A DNA stretch of 64,000 nt. Source: Ignavibacteriales bacterium (GTDB lineage: Bacteria > Bacteroidota > Ignavibacteria > Ignavibacteriales > Ignavibacteriaceae). The notes beneath the pieces are model-generated. The model was not told the origin of the DNA and did not search any database. It worked only from the letters and a program-made list of their open reading frames with translations. Below, piece after piece: positions 18,526-27,611 of this stretch. Location: contig JADJMD010000009.1 in the NCBI GenBank assembly GCA_016709765.1, positions 124,001 through 188,000 on the forward strand. The letters run 5' to 3'. How positions within the stretch are numbered: position 1 is the stretch's first letter; each line of letters opens with the position of its first letter. The translations under genes were made by a program, and so were the position numbers.

Positions 18526-18658
18526 ATTTTTCCTCATTTGTTGATGATATACTGTACTAATTTAGACCCAAATTTTTTGTGATTATACGAACTAATTAAG
18601 ATATGCTGCGAAAAGATAGAATTTTTCTTTTTAAAGACAAAATACTACTAAAAATATT

Positions 18659-20268
18659 TTACTCTGTTAAATATTCTACATCCAACGGAATTTCTGGTTT
18701 TACTAACAAAACCTCTTCTTTAAGTAATGAAACTTGACCTGCAGGCGATCCTTTTCGTTTTGATACGTATTTTTTCAGAGTGTAAGACACAGGAACGATT
18801 CCCGCACTTTTAGCTTTGCTGTGATATGCCGCAAGGGATGCTGCTTTTTTAAGAATGTTTTTAGGAATAGCTTCCTTTGTATTTTCGACTATCAGAACAA
18901 CATGTGATCCCGAAACAGATCTAGCATGAAACCAAAAATCATTTTGTTTAGCAAACTTTGTAGTTAACAAATCGTTATTTAATGAATCCTTGCCAACGTA
19001 AACGTGATACTTATTTTCTATAAGATAATGTTTGAATTTTGCTCCTATATCTTCAAAAAAATTTGATTTTTCTTCATCTTTAATTTTTAATTCATTCATT
19101 ACTTGATTTATATCCTCTAATATTGGATTATTTTCTATTTTTTGTTGATAAGATATCAATCTTTCAAATTCTTTTTTAGAACTTAAATATAATTTGCTCG
19201 ATTTTTCAAAATTAATTTTACTATCTCGTGCCTTTTCAAAATATCTATCAACATTTCTTTTTGCTGATAGTTTACTATCCAACTTAATATGAATTCTGCT
19301 GCCTGGATTATATATATCATCAACCTCAATTTCAGAGAGTCCCGAATGAATATTATTCAAATTAATCAAAAGCAGATTTGCCATTCTTGCGTAAAGATCA
19401 TCTTGCGGACCTTTTTCTAAAACCGCAGTCAGATTATTTAAACGTGAAGAATATTTCTTCAGTTCTCTATCCAGATATAAAATTATCCTTTTTAACTTTT
19501 TATTCTTTTCTTCGTACTGATATTTTTTAATCAAAAAGAGGTTAAAAGCTTGAACAATACTTTCAAATAATTGTTTATCCAGTTTCGAAAATATTTTTAG
19601 TGAATCAAATCCAATATGTATTTCAGCAGTAACTTCATCAGTATAGATTGCAGGAGGTTTAGTAAAAATATCCTGCAAAACATTTAATAGTATTTCAGAA
19701 TCTCTTACAATATCAGATCTTCGAACCTTCACTTCATATTCAATTTCACGCCCAATAAACTGATATTTTTTCTAATCTCTTCAATACTTAGCCCATCTAT
19801 CAAATCAGCATCAATCATACTTAAAAGGTTATAGTAAAACTTGTTTTCAAATTCCTGATTAATCTGATTTAATATTTCTTCACTTTCATTTTTAAACGAT
19901 GTTAGCATATCTGATTTGTAGAATAGATTTGTGTACTTACCACGAATTGCAAAAAATAAGTCTCCACCATCAGTTTTAATTCTAATGATCCGATCATCAG
20001 AAGCAATTAAAACTTCTTTAATTGTTTTGTTTATCAGCTTACTAAAAATCTCAATAGTATTTTTCTTCGCTCTAGAAAATCTGTTTCTGATATTAATGAA
20101 TGGCACTGAATGATTTACTGAAACCTCAATAAATAATTCATCGATTCCATCCAGCTGAATGATCAATTTATCTTTTTCCTGCGAAAAGATGCTAACAATT
20201 CTTTTCCCAGCTAGAAGATTATTAAGCTCAATTGTTAACCTGTTTAAATAATAGTAGCTTTTATACAT
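18659..20268 (-). CDS. NFACT / Rqc2-like protein (ribosome quality control), frameshifted
   Basis: The gene is read in two frames. The first part (20268 to about 19770, MYKSYYYLNRLT) is the NFACT-N domain; the second carries a coiled-coil middle and the NFACT-R domain (DFWFHARSVSGSHVVLIV) and stops at 18659. The family (bacterial RqcH, also called fibronectin-binding FbpA) binds 50S-peptidyl-tRNA complexes and adds alanine tails to stalled chains. In the current sequence frame 1 stops at 19741 with LGVKLNMK, while frame 2 reads straight through as QFIGREIEYEVKVRRSD. Adding one A to the A6 run (T6 at 19766-19771 on the plus strand) joins them as EEIRKKYQFIGREIEYE, as expected for the family. 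It is either an assembly error or a genuine one-base deletion. It is divergent from the PASTA gene. Confidence 0.88.
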
Positions 20269-20378
20269 AAAATATATTTCTTAACCGCATGCAATCTAAT
20301 TATTTTATTGATATAATTTGATTGATCTAATACAAAAGTTGTTTGTTAAAAATTTTGGTTAATGATATATTTGAACTA

Positions 20379-21146
20379 ATGAAAAAACTACTCGAATATC
20401 CAATAGTACAAAAACTTCTAATCGGATTAGCTATTCTAATCGCAATGATACTTGTATTTGATTTTATTTTACTACCTCTTTATGTAAGTGGTTCTGAGAT
20501 CAACGTTCCAAATGTTGTTGGAATGACTGAAGAGGAAGCATTTAAAACTTTAGAGGATGCTGATTTCAATCCTTCAATTGCTGATACTTCTTTTGGGGTA
20601 TCACTTCCACCGGGAAGAATATTTTTACAAAAACCAGAAAGAGGAAAACTTGTAAAAGAGGGAAGAACAATTTATTTATTTGTTAGCGGCGGAGATCAAA
20701 TAATTTCTGTTCCCTTATTAAAAGGAAAATCTGTTAGAGATGCTCGATTATTTTTAGAAAGAATCGGATTGAAACTTGGTTCGATTGAGGAAGTAGCTTC
20801 CACACAACCAAAAGATATGGTTTTTGATCAACAGTTTGCCGAAGGTACTACAATTAGAAAAGGGCAGAGTGTTGGAATTTCCGTCAGCATCGGAAAAGGT
20901 GCGGGAGAAATAATTGTTCCGGATTTAATTGGAAAATCTTTAACTGAAGCACAAAGAGTTTTATCAGACAGCACACTCAAAGTTGGAAAAGTTAATTATC
21001 AAATTTCAAGTACCTTGCTACCAAATACTGTTCTCGACCAGTATCCAGCACCCGGAAATAAATTAAACAGCGGAAACACGGTTGATCTCTTTATCACAAA
21101 AGAAGGAAAGATTCAGGAACTAGTAGAATTTCCTGAGGAGAATTAA
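20379..21146 (+). CDS. Membrane-anchored protein with three PASTA domains
   Basis: Start at ATG 20379 (MKKLLEYP); an upstream TTG at 20343 is in frame but has no support. A short cytoplasmic head is followed by one membrane helix (about 12-32, LIGLAILIAMILVFDFILL) and then three PASTA domains of about 65-70 residues (VPNVVGMTEEEAFKTLEDA, VPLLKGKSVRDARLFLERI, VPDLIGKSLTEAQRVLSDS). PASTA domains bind peptidoglycan fragments and are usually the extracellular part of Ser/Thr kinases or of penicillin-binding proteins. No kinase or transpeptidase is attached here. It is immediately followed by rpe with no spacer, recalling the PASTA-kinase/rsgA/rpe order of Firmicutes. A role in sensing or binding the cell wall is inferred. 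Confidence 0.9.
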   Translation: MKKLLEYPIVQKLLIGLAILIAMILVFDFILLPLYVSGSEINVPNVVGMTEEEAFKTLEDADFNPSIADTSFGVSLPPGRIFLQKPERGKLVKEGRTIYLFVSGGDQIISVPLLKGKSVRDARLFLERIGLKLGSIEEVASTQPKDMVFDQQFAEGTTIRKGQSVGISVSIGKGAGEIIVPDLIGKSLTEAQRVLSDSTLKVGKVNYQISSTLLPNTVLDQYPAPGNKLNSGNTVDLFITKEGKIQELVEFPEEN

Positions 21147-21803
21147 ATGAAACTATTAGCTCCGTCAATTTTATCAGCCGATCTTTCAAATCTTGCTCAA
21201 CAAATTAGATTGGTTGAAATGAGCGGTGCAGACTGGATTCATTGTGATATTATGGATGGACATTTTGTTCCTAATATTACTTTTGGACCTGTTATTGTTA
21301 AAGCTGCAAAAAAATCTACTAGGCTACCACTTGATGTTCATTTGATGATTAAAAATCCTGATAATTATTTAGAAGATTTTCGAAATGCAGGCGCAGATAT
21401 TATTTCAGTCCATTTTGAAGAAGTTGTTCATCTGAACAGAACAGTAAATCGTATAAAAGAATTAGGCGCAAAAGCAGGCGTTGTAATAAATCCATCTACT
21501 CCTGTTGCATCTTTAAAAGATATCGCTGAATACATAGATTTGCTTTTAATTATGACTGTTAATCCGGGATTTGGCGGACAAAGTTTTATTTCAAATTCTG
21601 AACGTCGAATAGCAGAAGCAGTAGAGTTAAAAAAATCTTTAAGTGCAAATTTCTTGATTGAAGTTGATGGCGGAATAAATAGACATACCATAAAGTCAGT
21701 TTCAAAGGCTGGTTGCGATGTATTTGTTGCAGGTTCATCCATCTTTCATTCGGATAATATTTCAGCGTCAACAACTGAGTTGAAGAATTTAATTAATTCA
21801 TAA
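21147..21803 (+). CDS. rpe: Ribulose-phosphate 3-epimerase
   Basis: Interconverts D-ribulose 5-phosphate and D-xylulose 5-phosphate in the pentose phosphate pathway. The TIM-barrel hallmarks are present: APSILSADLSNL at the start, the metal ligands in HCDIMDGHFVPN, DVHLMI, MTVNPGFGGQSF and VDGGI. The length (218 aa) is normal. The start codon abuts the stop of the PASTA gene and a GAGGAG ribosome-binding site lies within that gene's end, indicating translational coupling. A terminator follows at 21826-21851. Confidence 0.97.
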   Translation: MKLLAPSILSADLSNLAQQIRLVEMSGADWIHCDIMDGHFVPNITFGPVIVKAAKKSTRLPLDVHLMIKNPDNYLEDFRNAGADIISVHFEEVVHLNRTVNRIKELGAKAGVVINPSTPVASLKDIAEYIDLLLIMTVNPGFGGQSFISNSERRIAEAVELKKSLSANFLIEVDGGINRHTIKSVSKAGCDVFVAGSSIFHSDNISASTTELKNLINS

Positions 21804-21825
21804 TAAGAACTAAAAAGATCTTATT

Positions 21826-21851
21826 AAGAGCGGCTTTGAACCGCTTTTTTT
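21826..21851 (+). terminator. Rho-independent terminator after rpe
   Basis: AAGAGCGG (21826-21833) pairs with CCGCTTTT (21841-21848), with a seven-base loop and continuing Ts. It separates the PASTA-rpe pair from folP. Confidence 0.75.
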
Positions 21852-21879
21852 ATTTAATTTTAGTGAAAGAAATTTGTAG

Positions 21880-22710
21880 ATGATCAATCCTAAATACAAA
21901 TTCAGAAATAAAGAACTAGATTTTGATCTTCCCAAGATAATGGGAATAGTTAATGTTACACCTGATTCATTTTCTGATGGTGGAAAATATTTTTCATTAG
22001 ATAAAGCGATTGACCATGCATTAAAGTTAATTGATGATGGTGCAGATATAATAGATATTGGCGGCGAATCCACCCGCCCGGGTTCTAATCCTGTTTCTAT
22101 TAATGAAGAATTAGACAGAACGATTCCTGTTATAAAAAAAATATTTGAATTAAGAAAAGATAGCTTAATCTCTATTGACACAACTAAAAGTGAAGTAGCA
22201 AAACAAAGTCTAGATTCTGGTGCTCAAATTGTAAATGACATAAGCGGTTTAACCTTTGATGAAAACATGATAGGCACTGCAAAAAAATTTGATGCTTGCG
22301 TTGTAATTATGCACATCAAAGGCAACCCTAAAACGATGCAAGAGAATCCAGAATATGAAAATGTAGTAAAAGATGTTTATGATTTTTTACTTGTACAAAG
22401 TATTAAATCAAAACAAAATGGTGTTGAAAAAATAATTGTTGATCCTGGAATTGGATTTGGAAAAACTGTTGAAAATAATTTTACACTAATTAAGAATTTA
22501 GATTACTTCCAATCGCTAAGCTATCCGATAATGATTGGCCTATCAAAAAAGTCTTTTATTGGTAAAACTTTAAATCTGGATCTCGATCAAAGAGAAATTG
22601 GGACTGTAATTTTAGAAACAATTTCAGTTTTAAAATCAGCAAGAATAATTCGTACGCACAATGTAGAATATTGTAATCAAATAGTTAAATTAGTCTCACA
22701 CATTCTCTAA
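21880..22710 (+). CDS. folP: Dihydropteroate synthase
   Basis: Condenses 6-hydroxymethyl-dihydropterin diphosphate with p-aminobenzoate in folate synthesis; the target of sulfonamides. The family signatures are IMGIVNVTPDSFSDGGK, DIGGESTRPGS, SIDTTKSEV, VNDISG, VIMHIKG, IIVDPGIGFGKT and the final RTHNV. The length (276 aa) is normal. It is six bases before cdaA, the same folP-cdaA pairing seen in many Bacteroidota. Confidence 0.97.
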   Translation: MINPKYKFRNKELDFDLPKIMGIVNVTPDSFSDGGKYFSLDKAIDHALKLIDDGADIIDIGGESTRPGSNPVSINEELDRTIPVIKKIFELRKDSLISIDTTKSEVAKQSLDSGAQIVNDISGLTFDENMIGTAKKFDACVVIMHIKGNPKTMQENPEYENVVKDVYDFLLVQSIKSKQNGVEKIIVDPGIGFGKTVENNFTLIKNLDYFQSLSYPIMIGLSKKSFIGKTLNLDLDQREIGTVILETISVLKSARIIRTHNVEYCNQIVKLVSHIL

Positions 22711-22716
22711 TATTTA

Positions 22717-23535
22717 ATGATTGATCTTTTTAAAATAGGTTTTCTTACAATAACGCTTTCGGATGTAATTGATATTGCTATTGTTTCATTTATTTTTTAC
22801 AAATTATATACGATTTTGCGCGGAACAGTTGCAGCACAAATTGTAATTGGACTATTAGTAATTATTTTAGTTTCATTCCTATCACAACTTCTTAATTTTA
22901 GAGCCGTAAGCAGACTCTTAACTTTAATAACTGATATTTGGGTAATTGCATTTGTAATTTTATTTCAACCTGAAATTAGAAGACTATTGGTTTTATTGGC
23001 TCGAAATCGTTTCTTTAGAGTCTTTGCAAAAACAGAATCTCACGAAGTTTCTGATGTTATAGTTGATGCGGCGTTTCAGTTATCGCAGCATCAGCACGGT
23101 GCATTAATTGTTTTAATAAAATCATCAGGAATAAGGGGTTTTGCGGAAACGGGCGAAATAATAAATGCACGATTGAGTGCCCCATTACTTACTTCAATTT
23201 TTTATCCACGCTCTGCGCTACACGATGGAGCTGTAATTGTTAATAAAAGCTTTATTGAAGCCGCCAGATGTACACTACCTCTTTCTCAATCAACTTCCAT
23301 CAAAGGCGAAGCGTTGGGAATGAGACACCGCGCTGGACTAGGAATTTCTGAACAAGCAGATGTGATTAGCGTAATAGTTTCAGAAGAAACAGGAAGCATT
23401 TCGGTTGCTGAAAATGGTGAACTTGTGAAAGGATTATCAAAAGAAGCTCTTAGACGAAGGATAAATAGGGGATTAAGAGCACCGGAGAAAAAAGGATGGA
23501 AAGGATTTATTGACCAGCTTAAATCAAAAAGTTAA
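22717..23535 (+). CDS. cdaA: Diadenylate cyclase CdaA (c-di-AMP synthase)
   Basis: Makes cyclic di-AMP from two ATP; this messenger controls osmolyte and potassium balance and cell-wall homeostasis in bacteria that carry it. Three membrane helices occupy residues about 8-85. The DisA_N/DAC domain follows with the catalytic Asp170-Gly-Ala (HDGAVIVN) and Arg203-His-Arg205 (MRHRAGLG) motifs. The length of 272 aa fits. The next reading frame (glycosyltransferase) starts inside its last codons, so the two are coupled. No cdaR (YbbR) regulator is adjacent, unlike in Firmicutes. Confidence 0.95.
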   Translation: MIDLFKIGFLTITLSDVIDIAIVSFIFYKLYTILRGTVAAQIVIGLLVIILVSFLSQLLNFRAVSRLLTLITDIWVIAFVILFQPEIRRLLVLLARNRFFRVFAKTESHEVSDVIVDAAFQLSQHQHGALIVLIKSSGIRGFAETGEIINARLSAPLLTSIFYPRSALHDGAVIVNKSFIEAARCTLPLSQSTSIKGEALGMRHRAGLGISEQADVISVIVSEETGSISVAENGELVKGLSKEALRRRINRGLRAPEKKGWKGFIDQLKSKS

Positions 23536-24177
23536 AGTTTGTGCAGTTATTCCTTTTTATAATGAAAAAGATTTTTTATCGGATGTAATTTCTGAAACAC
23601 TGAAATTTGTTGATATTATTATTGCTGTAAATGATGGGTCAACTGATAATTCAGAAAAAACAATTGTTGATAATGATGATGTCCGAATAATTTCTTTAGA
23701 TCGGAATTATGGTAAGGGCTATGCGTTGCAAAAAGGTTTTGATAAGTGTGTCAAGGAAAACTTCGATTATATAATTACTCTCGATGCTGATAAGCAGCAT
23801 AACCCGGCATTTATTCCCGATTTTATTTCTCATCTTAATAAATTTGATATTGTCATTGGAAATAGGCTTAATGATACTGAAGATATGCCGTTTCAGAGAA
23901 TTCTTAGTAATAAAATTACCTCAATATTTCTATCTTTAAAAACTGGACAAAGGATTTTAGACAGCCAATGCGGATATCGTGCATATAAGATTGATGTTCT
24001 AAAAAAGTTAAATCATTTTCTTTTGGATATGAAGCGGAAAGTGAAATGATTATCTATGCAGCCAGAGCTGGTTATAAAATTGGATCTGTTGATATTTCTA
24101 CAATTTATGGAAATGAAAAAAGTAAAATGAATCCTATTAAAGCTATTCTTGGTTTTATTAAAATATTATTCAAGTAA
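23510..24177 (+). CDS. GT2 family glycosyltransferase, frameshifted near the C-terminus
   Basis: The fold is a GT-A transferase: VCAVIPFYNE, NDGSTDNS, a GKGYALQKGF segment, the DxD-type metal site in ITLDADKQH, then GNRL and SQCGYRAYK, which resembles dolichyl/polyprenyl-phosphate sugar transferases. The current frame ends at 24049 in an unlike sequence (LLDMKRKVK). One base more in the T-runs at 24016-24024 restores NHFSFGYEAESEMIIYAA and the frame continues to TAA at 24177, as expected for this family (F.xE.EM). It has no long membrane tail. TTG at 23510 is the only plausible start and overlaps cdaA by 26 bases. The sugar and acceptor are unknown. Confidence 0.85.
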
Positions 24178-24185
24178 AGAAAATT

Positions 24186-24641
24186 ATGAAGCGTAAATGG
24201 GAAATTGACAAGCTTAAAGTCTCAAAACAGTTTAAGAGAACAGCAAATACGATTTTAGAAAGCCGCATTAAAAGTCTACTTATTTATGTTGATAAATATT
24301 TCAAGGATTTATCTGTCAAGAGTCTGCACGATGTTAGAATTGCGTTACGTAGAGTTAGATATTCAATGGAGTTATTTATTGTTTGTTATGATAAGAAAAA
24401 GTATTTAAAGTTATACAATATCATTCAGAAGCTACAGGATTCTTCCGGTAATGTTAGAGATGTTGATATTTCTTTAGAAAACATAAACACTTTAACGATC
24501 GAAAATCAAATTGAAATTGATTCTAAAATCATTACTAAAGCAAATGAAAAAAAAGTATCTTTAGAAGAAATATTTAGAGTTGAATTGGCGAAGTTTGCCT
24601 CGAGTAATGTTCTTAAGGATTTTCTAAAACAATTATCTTAA
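24186..24641 (+). CDS. CHAD domain protein (short form)
   Basis: This helical protein has the conserved CHAD motif LHDVRIALRRVRYSMELF (residues about 46-63), with the His and the Arg/Lys cluster that bind polyphosphate. CHAD proteins associate with polyphosphate granules or act with CYTH triphosphatases. At 151 aa it covers only about the first half of a typical 250-300 aa CHAD protein, which has two four-helix bundles. It begins nine bases after the corrected end of the glycosyltransferase gene and is likely in that operon. No CYTH or polyphosphate kinase gene is nearby in the window. The function beyond polyphosphate binding is unknown. Confidence 0.8.
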   Translation: MKRKWEIDKLKVSKQFKRTANTILESRIKSLLIYVDKYFKDLSVKSLHDVRIALRRVRYSMELFIVCYDKKKYLKLYNIIQKLQDSSGNVRDVDISLENINTLTIENQIEIDSKIITKANEKKVSLEEIFRVELAKFASSNVLKDFLKQLS

Positions 24642-24659
24642 CAGAGGAGAAGTAAAACC

Positions 24660-25337
24660 GTGAAACTTAAATATTATAGTCACTCAGCTTTTCAGATCAC
24701 AACAAATGTTGGTATAAAAATATTAATTGATCCATTTTTAGATGATAATCCTTTTAGCCCAGTAAAATCCAAAGATGTAGCTGCAGAGTACATAATTCTT
24801 ACTCACGGACACGGAGACCATGTTGGTGATGGATTAAAAATTGGTAAACGATGTAACTCCCTATTTATTTGTGTTAATGAATTGGCTGAATGGGTTAAAT
24901 CTAAAGGACTTAACGCACATAATATGCATATTGGCGGAGCGCATAATTTTGAGTTTGGACGAGTAAAATTTACAATTGCCCATCACGGATCACTTTCACC
25001 AGATAATAAATATACTGGCGAAGCTTCTGGAGTTTTAATAACAATTGATGGAAAAACTGTTTATCACACAGGTGATACAGGATTGTTTTATGATATGAAA
25101 CTAATTGGTGAAATGAATCCCATAGATTATATGTTGCTCCCGATTGGTGATAATTATACGATGGGAATTACAGATGCAGTAAAAGCTGTTGAACTTGCAA
25201 ATCCCAAAATAGCAATACCTATGCACTACAATACTTTTCCTATAATAAATTCTGATCCTAACGAATTTAAAAAACTTGTTGAAGCAAAAGGCACAAAATG
25301 CAATGTTTTAACTTTTGGTGAAGAAATAGAATTATGA
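24660..25337 (+). CDS. UPF0173 metal-dependent hydrolase (metallo-beta-lactamase fold)
   Basis: The GTG start at 24660 follows AGAGGAG at good spacing. The metallo-beta-lactamase signature is THGHGDHVGD (residues about 49-58), with further metal ligands in IAHHGS, HTGDTG and PMHYNTFP. The length (225 aa) and the LKYYSHSAFQI start match the UPF0173/YtkL family. The physiological substrate is unknown in the literature as far as I recall. It ends the run that began with folP; parA follows after 68 bases. Confidence 0.93.
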   Translation: MKLKYYSHSAFQITTNVGIKILIDPFLDDNPFSPVKSKDVAAEYIILTHGHGDHVGDGLKIGKRCNSLFICVNELAEWVKSKGLNAHNMHIGGAHNFEFGRVKFTIAHHGSLSPDNKYTGEASGVLITIDGKTVYHTGDTGLFYDMKLIGEMNPIDYMLLPIGDNYTMGITDAVKAVELANPKIAIPMHYNTFPIINSDPNEFKKLVEAKGTKCNVLTFGEEIEL

Positions 25338-25369
25338 TTTTAAGTGTTTATATATAACTTTCATTCGAT

Positions 25370-25377
25370 TATCTTTG
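25370..25377 (+). promoter_or_regulatory. -7-type promoter box (TAnnTTTG) ahead of parA
   Basis: TATCTTTG matches the Bacteroidota -7 consensus 28 bases before the parA start. No TTG is present at the expected -33 distance, so this is weak. Confidence 0.25.
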
Positions 25378-25405
25378 AACTCAATTTTTTAACAATTCTA
25401 TTTAG

Positions 25406-26178
25406 ATGGCAAAAATAATTTCTATAGCAAATCAGAAAGGTGGAGTGGGTAAAACAACCACAACCATCAATTTATCCTCATTGCTGGCTGCTGCCGAAAA
25501 GCGTACTTTATTAGTTGATATCGATCCTCAAGCAAATTCTTCATCCGGATTAAGCGTAATAAATCAAAATCCATCTGTATATGAAGTGTTAGTTGGGACA
25601 AGAAATATTAGCGAAGTGATTATAAATACTTTTATGCCGTTTTTAGATATGCTTCCATCAAACATAAATCTGGTTGGAGCAGAAATTGAAATGGTAGATT
25701 TGGAGAACCGGGAAACACTTTTACAAAAAGCACTTGTAGAAGTAAATGATAAATACGATTATATCTTGATTGATTGCCCGCCATCGCTTGGTTTGCTTAC
25801 ATTAAACTCACTCACTGCATCAGATTCTGTTTTGATTCCAGTTCAATGTGAATACTTTGCATTGGAAGGATTAGGACAACTATTAAATACAATTAACATC
25901 GTAAAAAACATTTTAATAAAGAGTTGGCAATTGAAGGCGTTCTACTTACAATGTTTGATACAAGGCTAAGATTATCACATCAGGTTGCGGAAGAAGTTAG
26001 AAAATATTTTGGCGATAAAGTTTATAACACAGTAATCAACAGGAATGTAAGAATTTCTGAAGCACCAAGTTACGGTAAACCAATAATTCTTTATGATGCG
26101 ATCTCCAGCGGTGCGCAAAATTATATGGCTTTGGCGTCTGAGTTTCTGGAAAATAATTCAGATATTTTAAAAAACTAA
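25406..26178 (+). CDS. parA: Chromosome partitioning ATPase ParA (Soj), frameshifted
   Basis: A Walker-type ATPase that forms gradients on the nucleoid and segregates ParB-bound origin DNA. Present are the deviant Walker A (KGGVGKTTTTINLS), the DIDPQANSS switch and IDCPPSLGLLT. In this sequence the frame ends at 25969 after an unlike tail. One extra A in the A6 run at 25903-25908 gives VKKHFNKELAIEGVLLTMFD and continues through SEAPSYGKPI to the stop at 26178, the normal ParA C-terminus. Because parA is conserved and the lost base is in a homopolymer, an assembly error is the simplest explanation. A TATCTTTG box at 25370-25377 could be its -7 promoter element. parB follows four bases later. 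Confidence 0.92.
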
Positions 26179-26182
26179 TGAT

Positions 26183-27130
26183 ATGAGTAAAATGAAATCG
26201 AGTTTAGGAAGAGGATTGGATGCGTTAATCAATCCAAATAGATTTACTGAAACAGATGAACAGAAAAATCCGGATTACTCAAATGTAAAATTTGATGACG
26301 GCAAACAGGTTGATGTACTTGCTAAGATTGCAGTTGATTTCATTTCACCAAACCCGTTCCAACCACGATTAAATTTTGATCCACTTGCACTAGAAGAATT
26401 AAAAAAATCTATAATCGCAAATGGATTGATTCAGCCAATAACTGTTAGACGAGTTGCCGGCAACCAGTATCAGTTAGTCTCCGGTGAAAGACGTTTACGC
26501 GCTTATTCTGATATCGGTTACAAAGAAATTCCGGCCTATATCATCAAGGTTGATTCTGATGAAATAATGCTTGCCCTAGCATTGATTGAGAATATTCAGA
26601 GAGAAACCTTAAATCCAATAGAAGTTAGTAAAGCTTACAAAAGATTGATGGATGAATGTCATTTAACGCAGGAGCAAATTGCAGATAAAGTTGGAAAAGA
26701 CAGAACCACTATTGCAAACTCAATTAGATTATTAAAACTTCCTGAAAAAATTCAACAATGTTTGGTTGATGAAAGTATTTCCGCGGGACACGCAAGAGCA
26801 TTAATCAATCTACCGAGTGAAGATTTTCAGCTATATGCACTTGATAGAATTTTAATAGATAATTTATCTGTTAGAAAAGTAGAGTATCTTACTAAAAAAC
26901 TAATTAGCGAAGGTATTCCGAGTAAAAAATCTTTTACCGTAAAAACAAAGCAAACTGTTAATTCAAATCTCAACGATGTTGAAGATAAGCTTAGAAAAAT
27001 ATTCGGTACAAAAGTTAAATGTAAACAAGATAAAAGTGGCAGCGGTGAAATTATTATAGAATTTTTCTCTAACGATGAATTAGAAAGATTGTTTGAACTT
27101 TTTGAAATTATTGACAGCAAATATAATTAA
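26183..27130 (+). CDS. parB: Chromosome partitioning protein ParB (Spo0J)
   Basis: Binds parS and, as a CTP-dependent clamp, spreads over origin-proximal DNA; works with ParA. The start MSKMKSSLGRGLDALI is typical. The ParB/Srx domain has NPFQPR and the CTP-binding GERRLRA. The helix-turn-helix is at about residues 155-180 (LTQEQIADKVGKDRTTIANSIRLLKLP). A C-terminal dimerisation domain ends near 315. No canonical parS palindrome was noticed in this window. It is followed by DUF5683, an order conserved in Bacteroidota. Confidence 0.97.
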   Translation: MSKMKSSLGRGLDALINPNRFTETDEQKNPDYSNVKFDDGKQVDVLAKIAVDFISPNPFQPRLNFDPLALEELKKSIIANGLIQPITVRRVAGNQYQLVSGERRLRAYSDIGYKEIPAYIIKVDSDEIMLALALIENIQRETLNPIEVSKAYKRLMDECHLTQEQIADKVGKDRTTIANSIRLLKLPEKIQQCLVDESISAGHARALINLPSEDFQLYALDRILIDNLSVRKVEYLTKKLISEGIPSKKSFTVKTKQTVNSNLNDVEDKLRKIFGTKVKCKQDKSGSGEIIIEFFSNDELERLFELFEIIDSKYN

Positions 27131-27599
27131 GATTATTTCACTCGTTTTTATTCTTAATCTTAGTTTATTCTCACAACAGGATACAACCACAATTCAAGAC
27201 ACAACAAAAATCAGTTCTGATATTTTTGTAATGCAAAAATCTCCTTGGGGAGCAGTTGCTAGAAGTGCAATTATTCCGGGTTTAGGACAGATTTATAATG
27301 AATCATATTGGAAAGCTCCTGTTGTTTGGGGTGTAATGGGCTGGTTTGTTTATGCGTGGGTTGATAATAACAATAATTACCTCGATTATAAAAATCTTTA
27401 TACACAAACTGGAAATTCTATATATTTAAGTTATCGTGATTTTTACAGAGATCAACGTGATGAGTTTGCGATTTATATGGTCTTAACTTATTTTTTAAAT
27501 CTTGTTGATGCTTATGTTGATGCACATATGTTTGATTTTAGTGTTGGCGAAAACTATATGACCAAAACTAAAATGCTAAATGTTAGAGTAAACTTTTAA
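27111..27599 (+). CDS. DUF5683 domain protein
   Basis: A signal sequence or first membrane helix (NIIKIISLVFILNLSLFS) is followed by the conserved region SPWGAVARSAIIPGLGQIYNE and a second hydrophobic segment around WKAPVVWGVMGWFVYAWV. This matches the DUF5683 family, which sits after parB in many Bacteroidota. No ATG start exists; the candidates are TTG at 27093, 27102 or 27111, all overlapping parB. I chose 27111 as giving the most normal signal peptide. Function is unknown. Confidence 0.85.
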   Translation: MTANIIKIISLVFILNLSLFSQQDTTTIQDTTKISSDIFVMQKSPWGAVARSAIIPGLGQIYNESYWKAPVVWGVMGWFVYAWVDNNNNYLDYKNLYTQTGNSIYLSYRDFYRDQRDEFAIYMVLTYFLNLVDAYVDAHMFDFSVGENYMTKTKMLNVRVNF

Positions 27600-27611
27600 T
27601 GAGATTCCTTT

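Noticed and set aside
25406..27130. Replication origin near parAB
   Set aside because: parA and parB are often near the origin, but no parS palindrome, dnaA box cluster or dnaA gene was noticed in the window.
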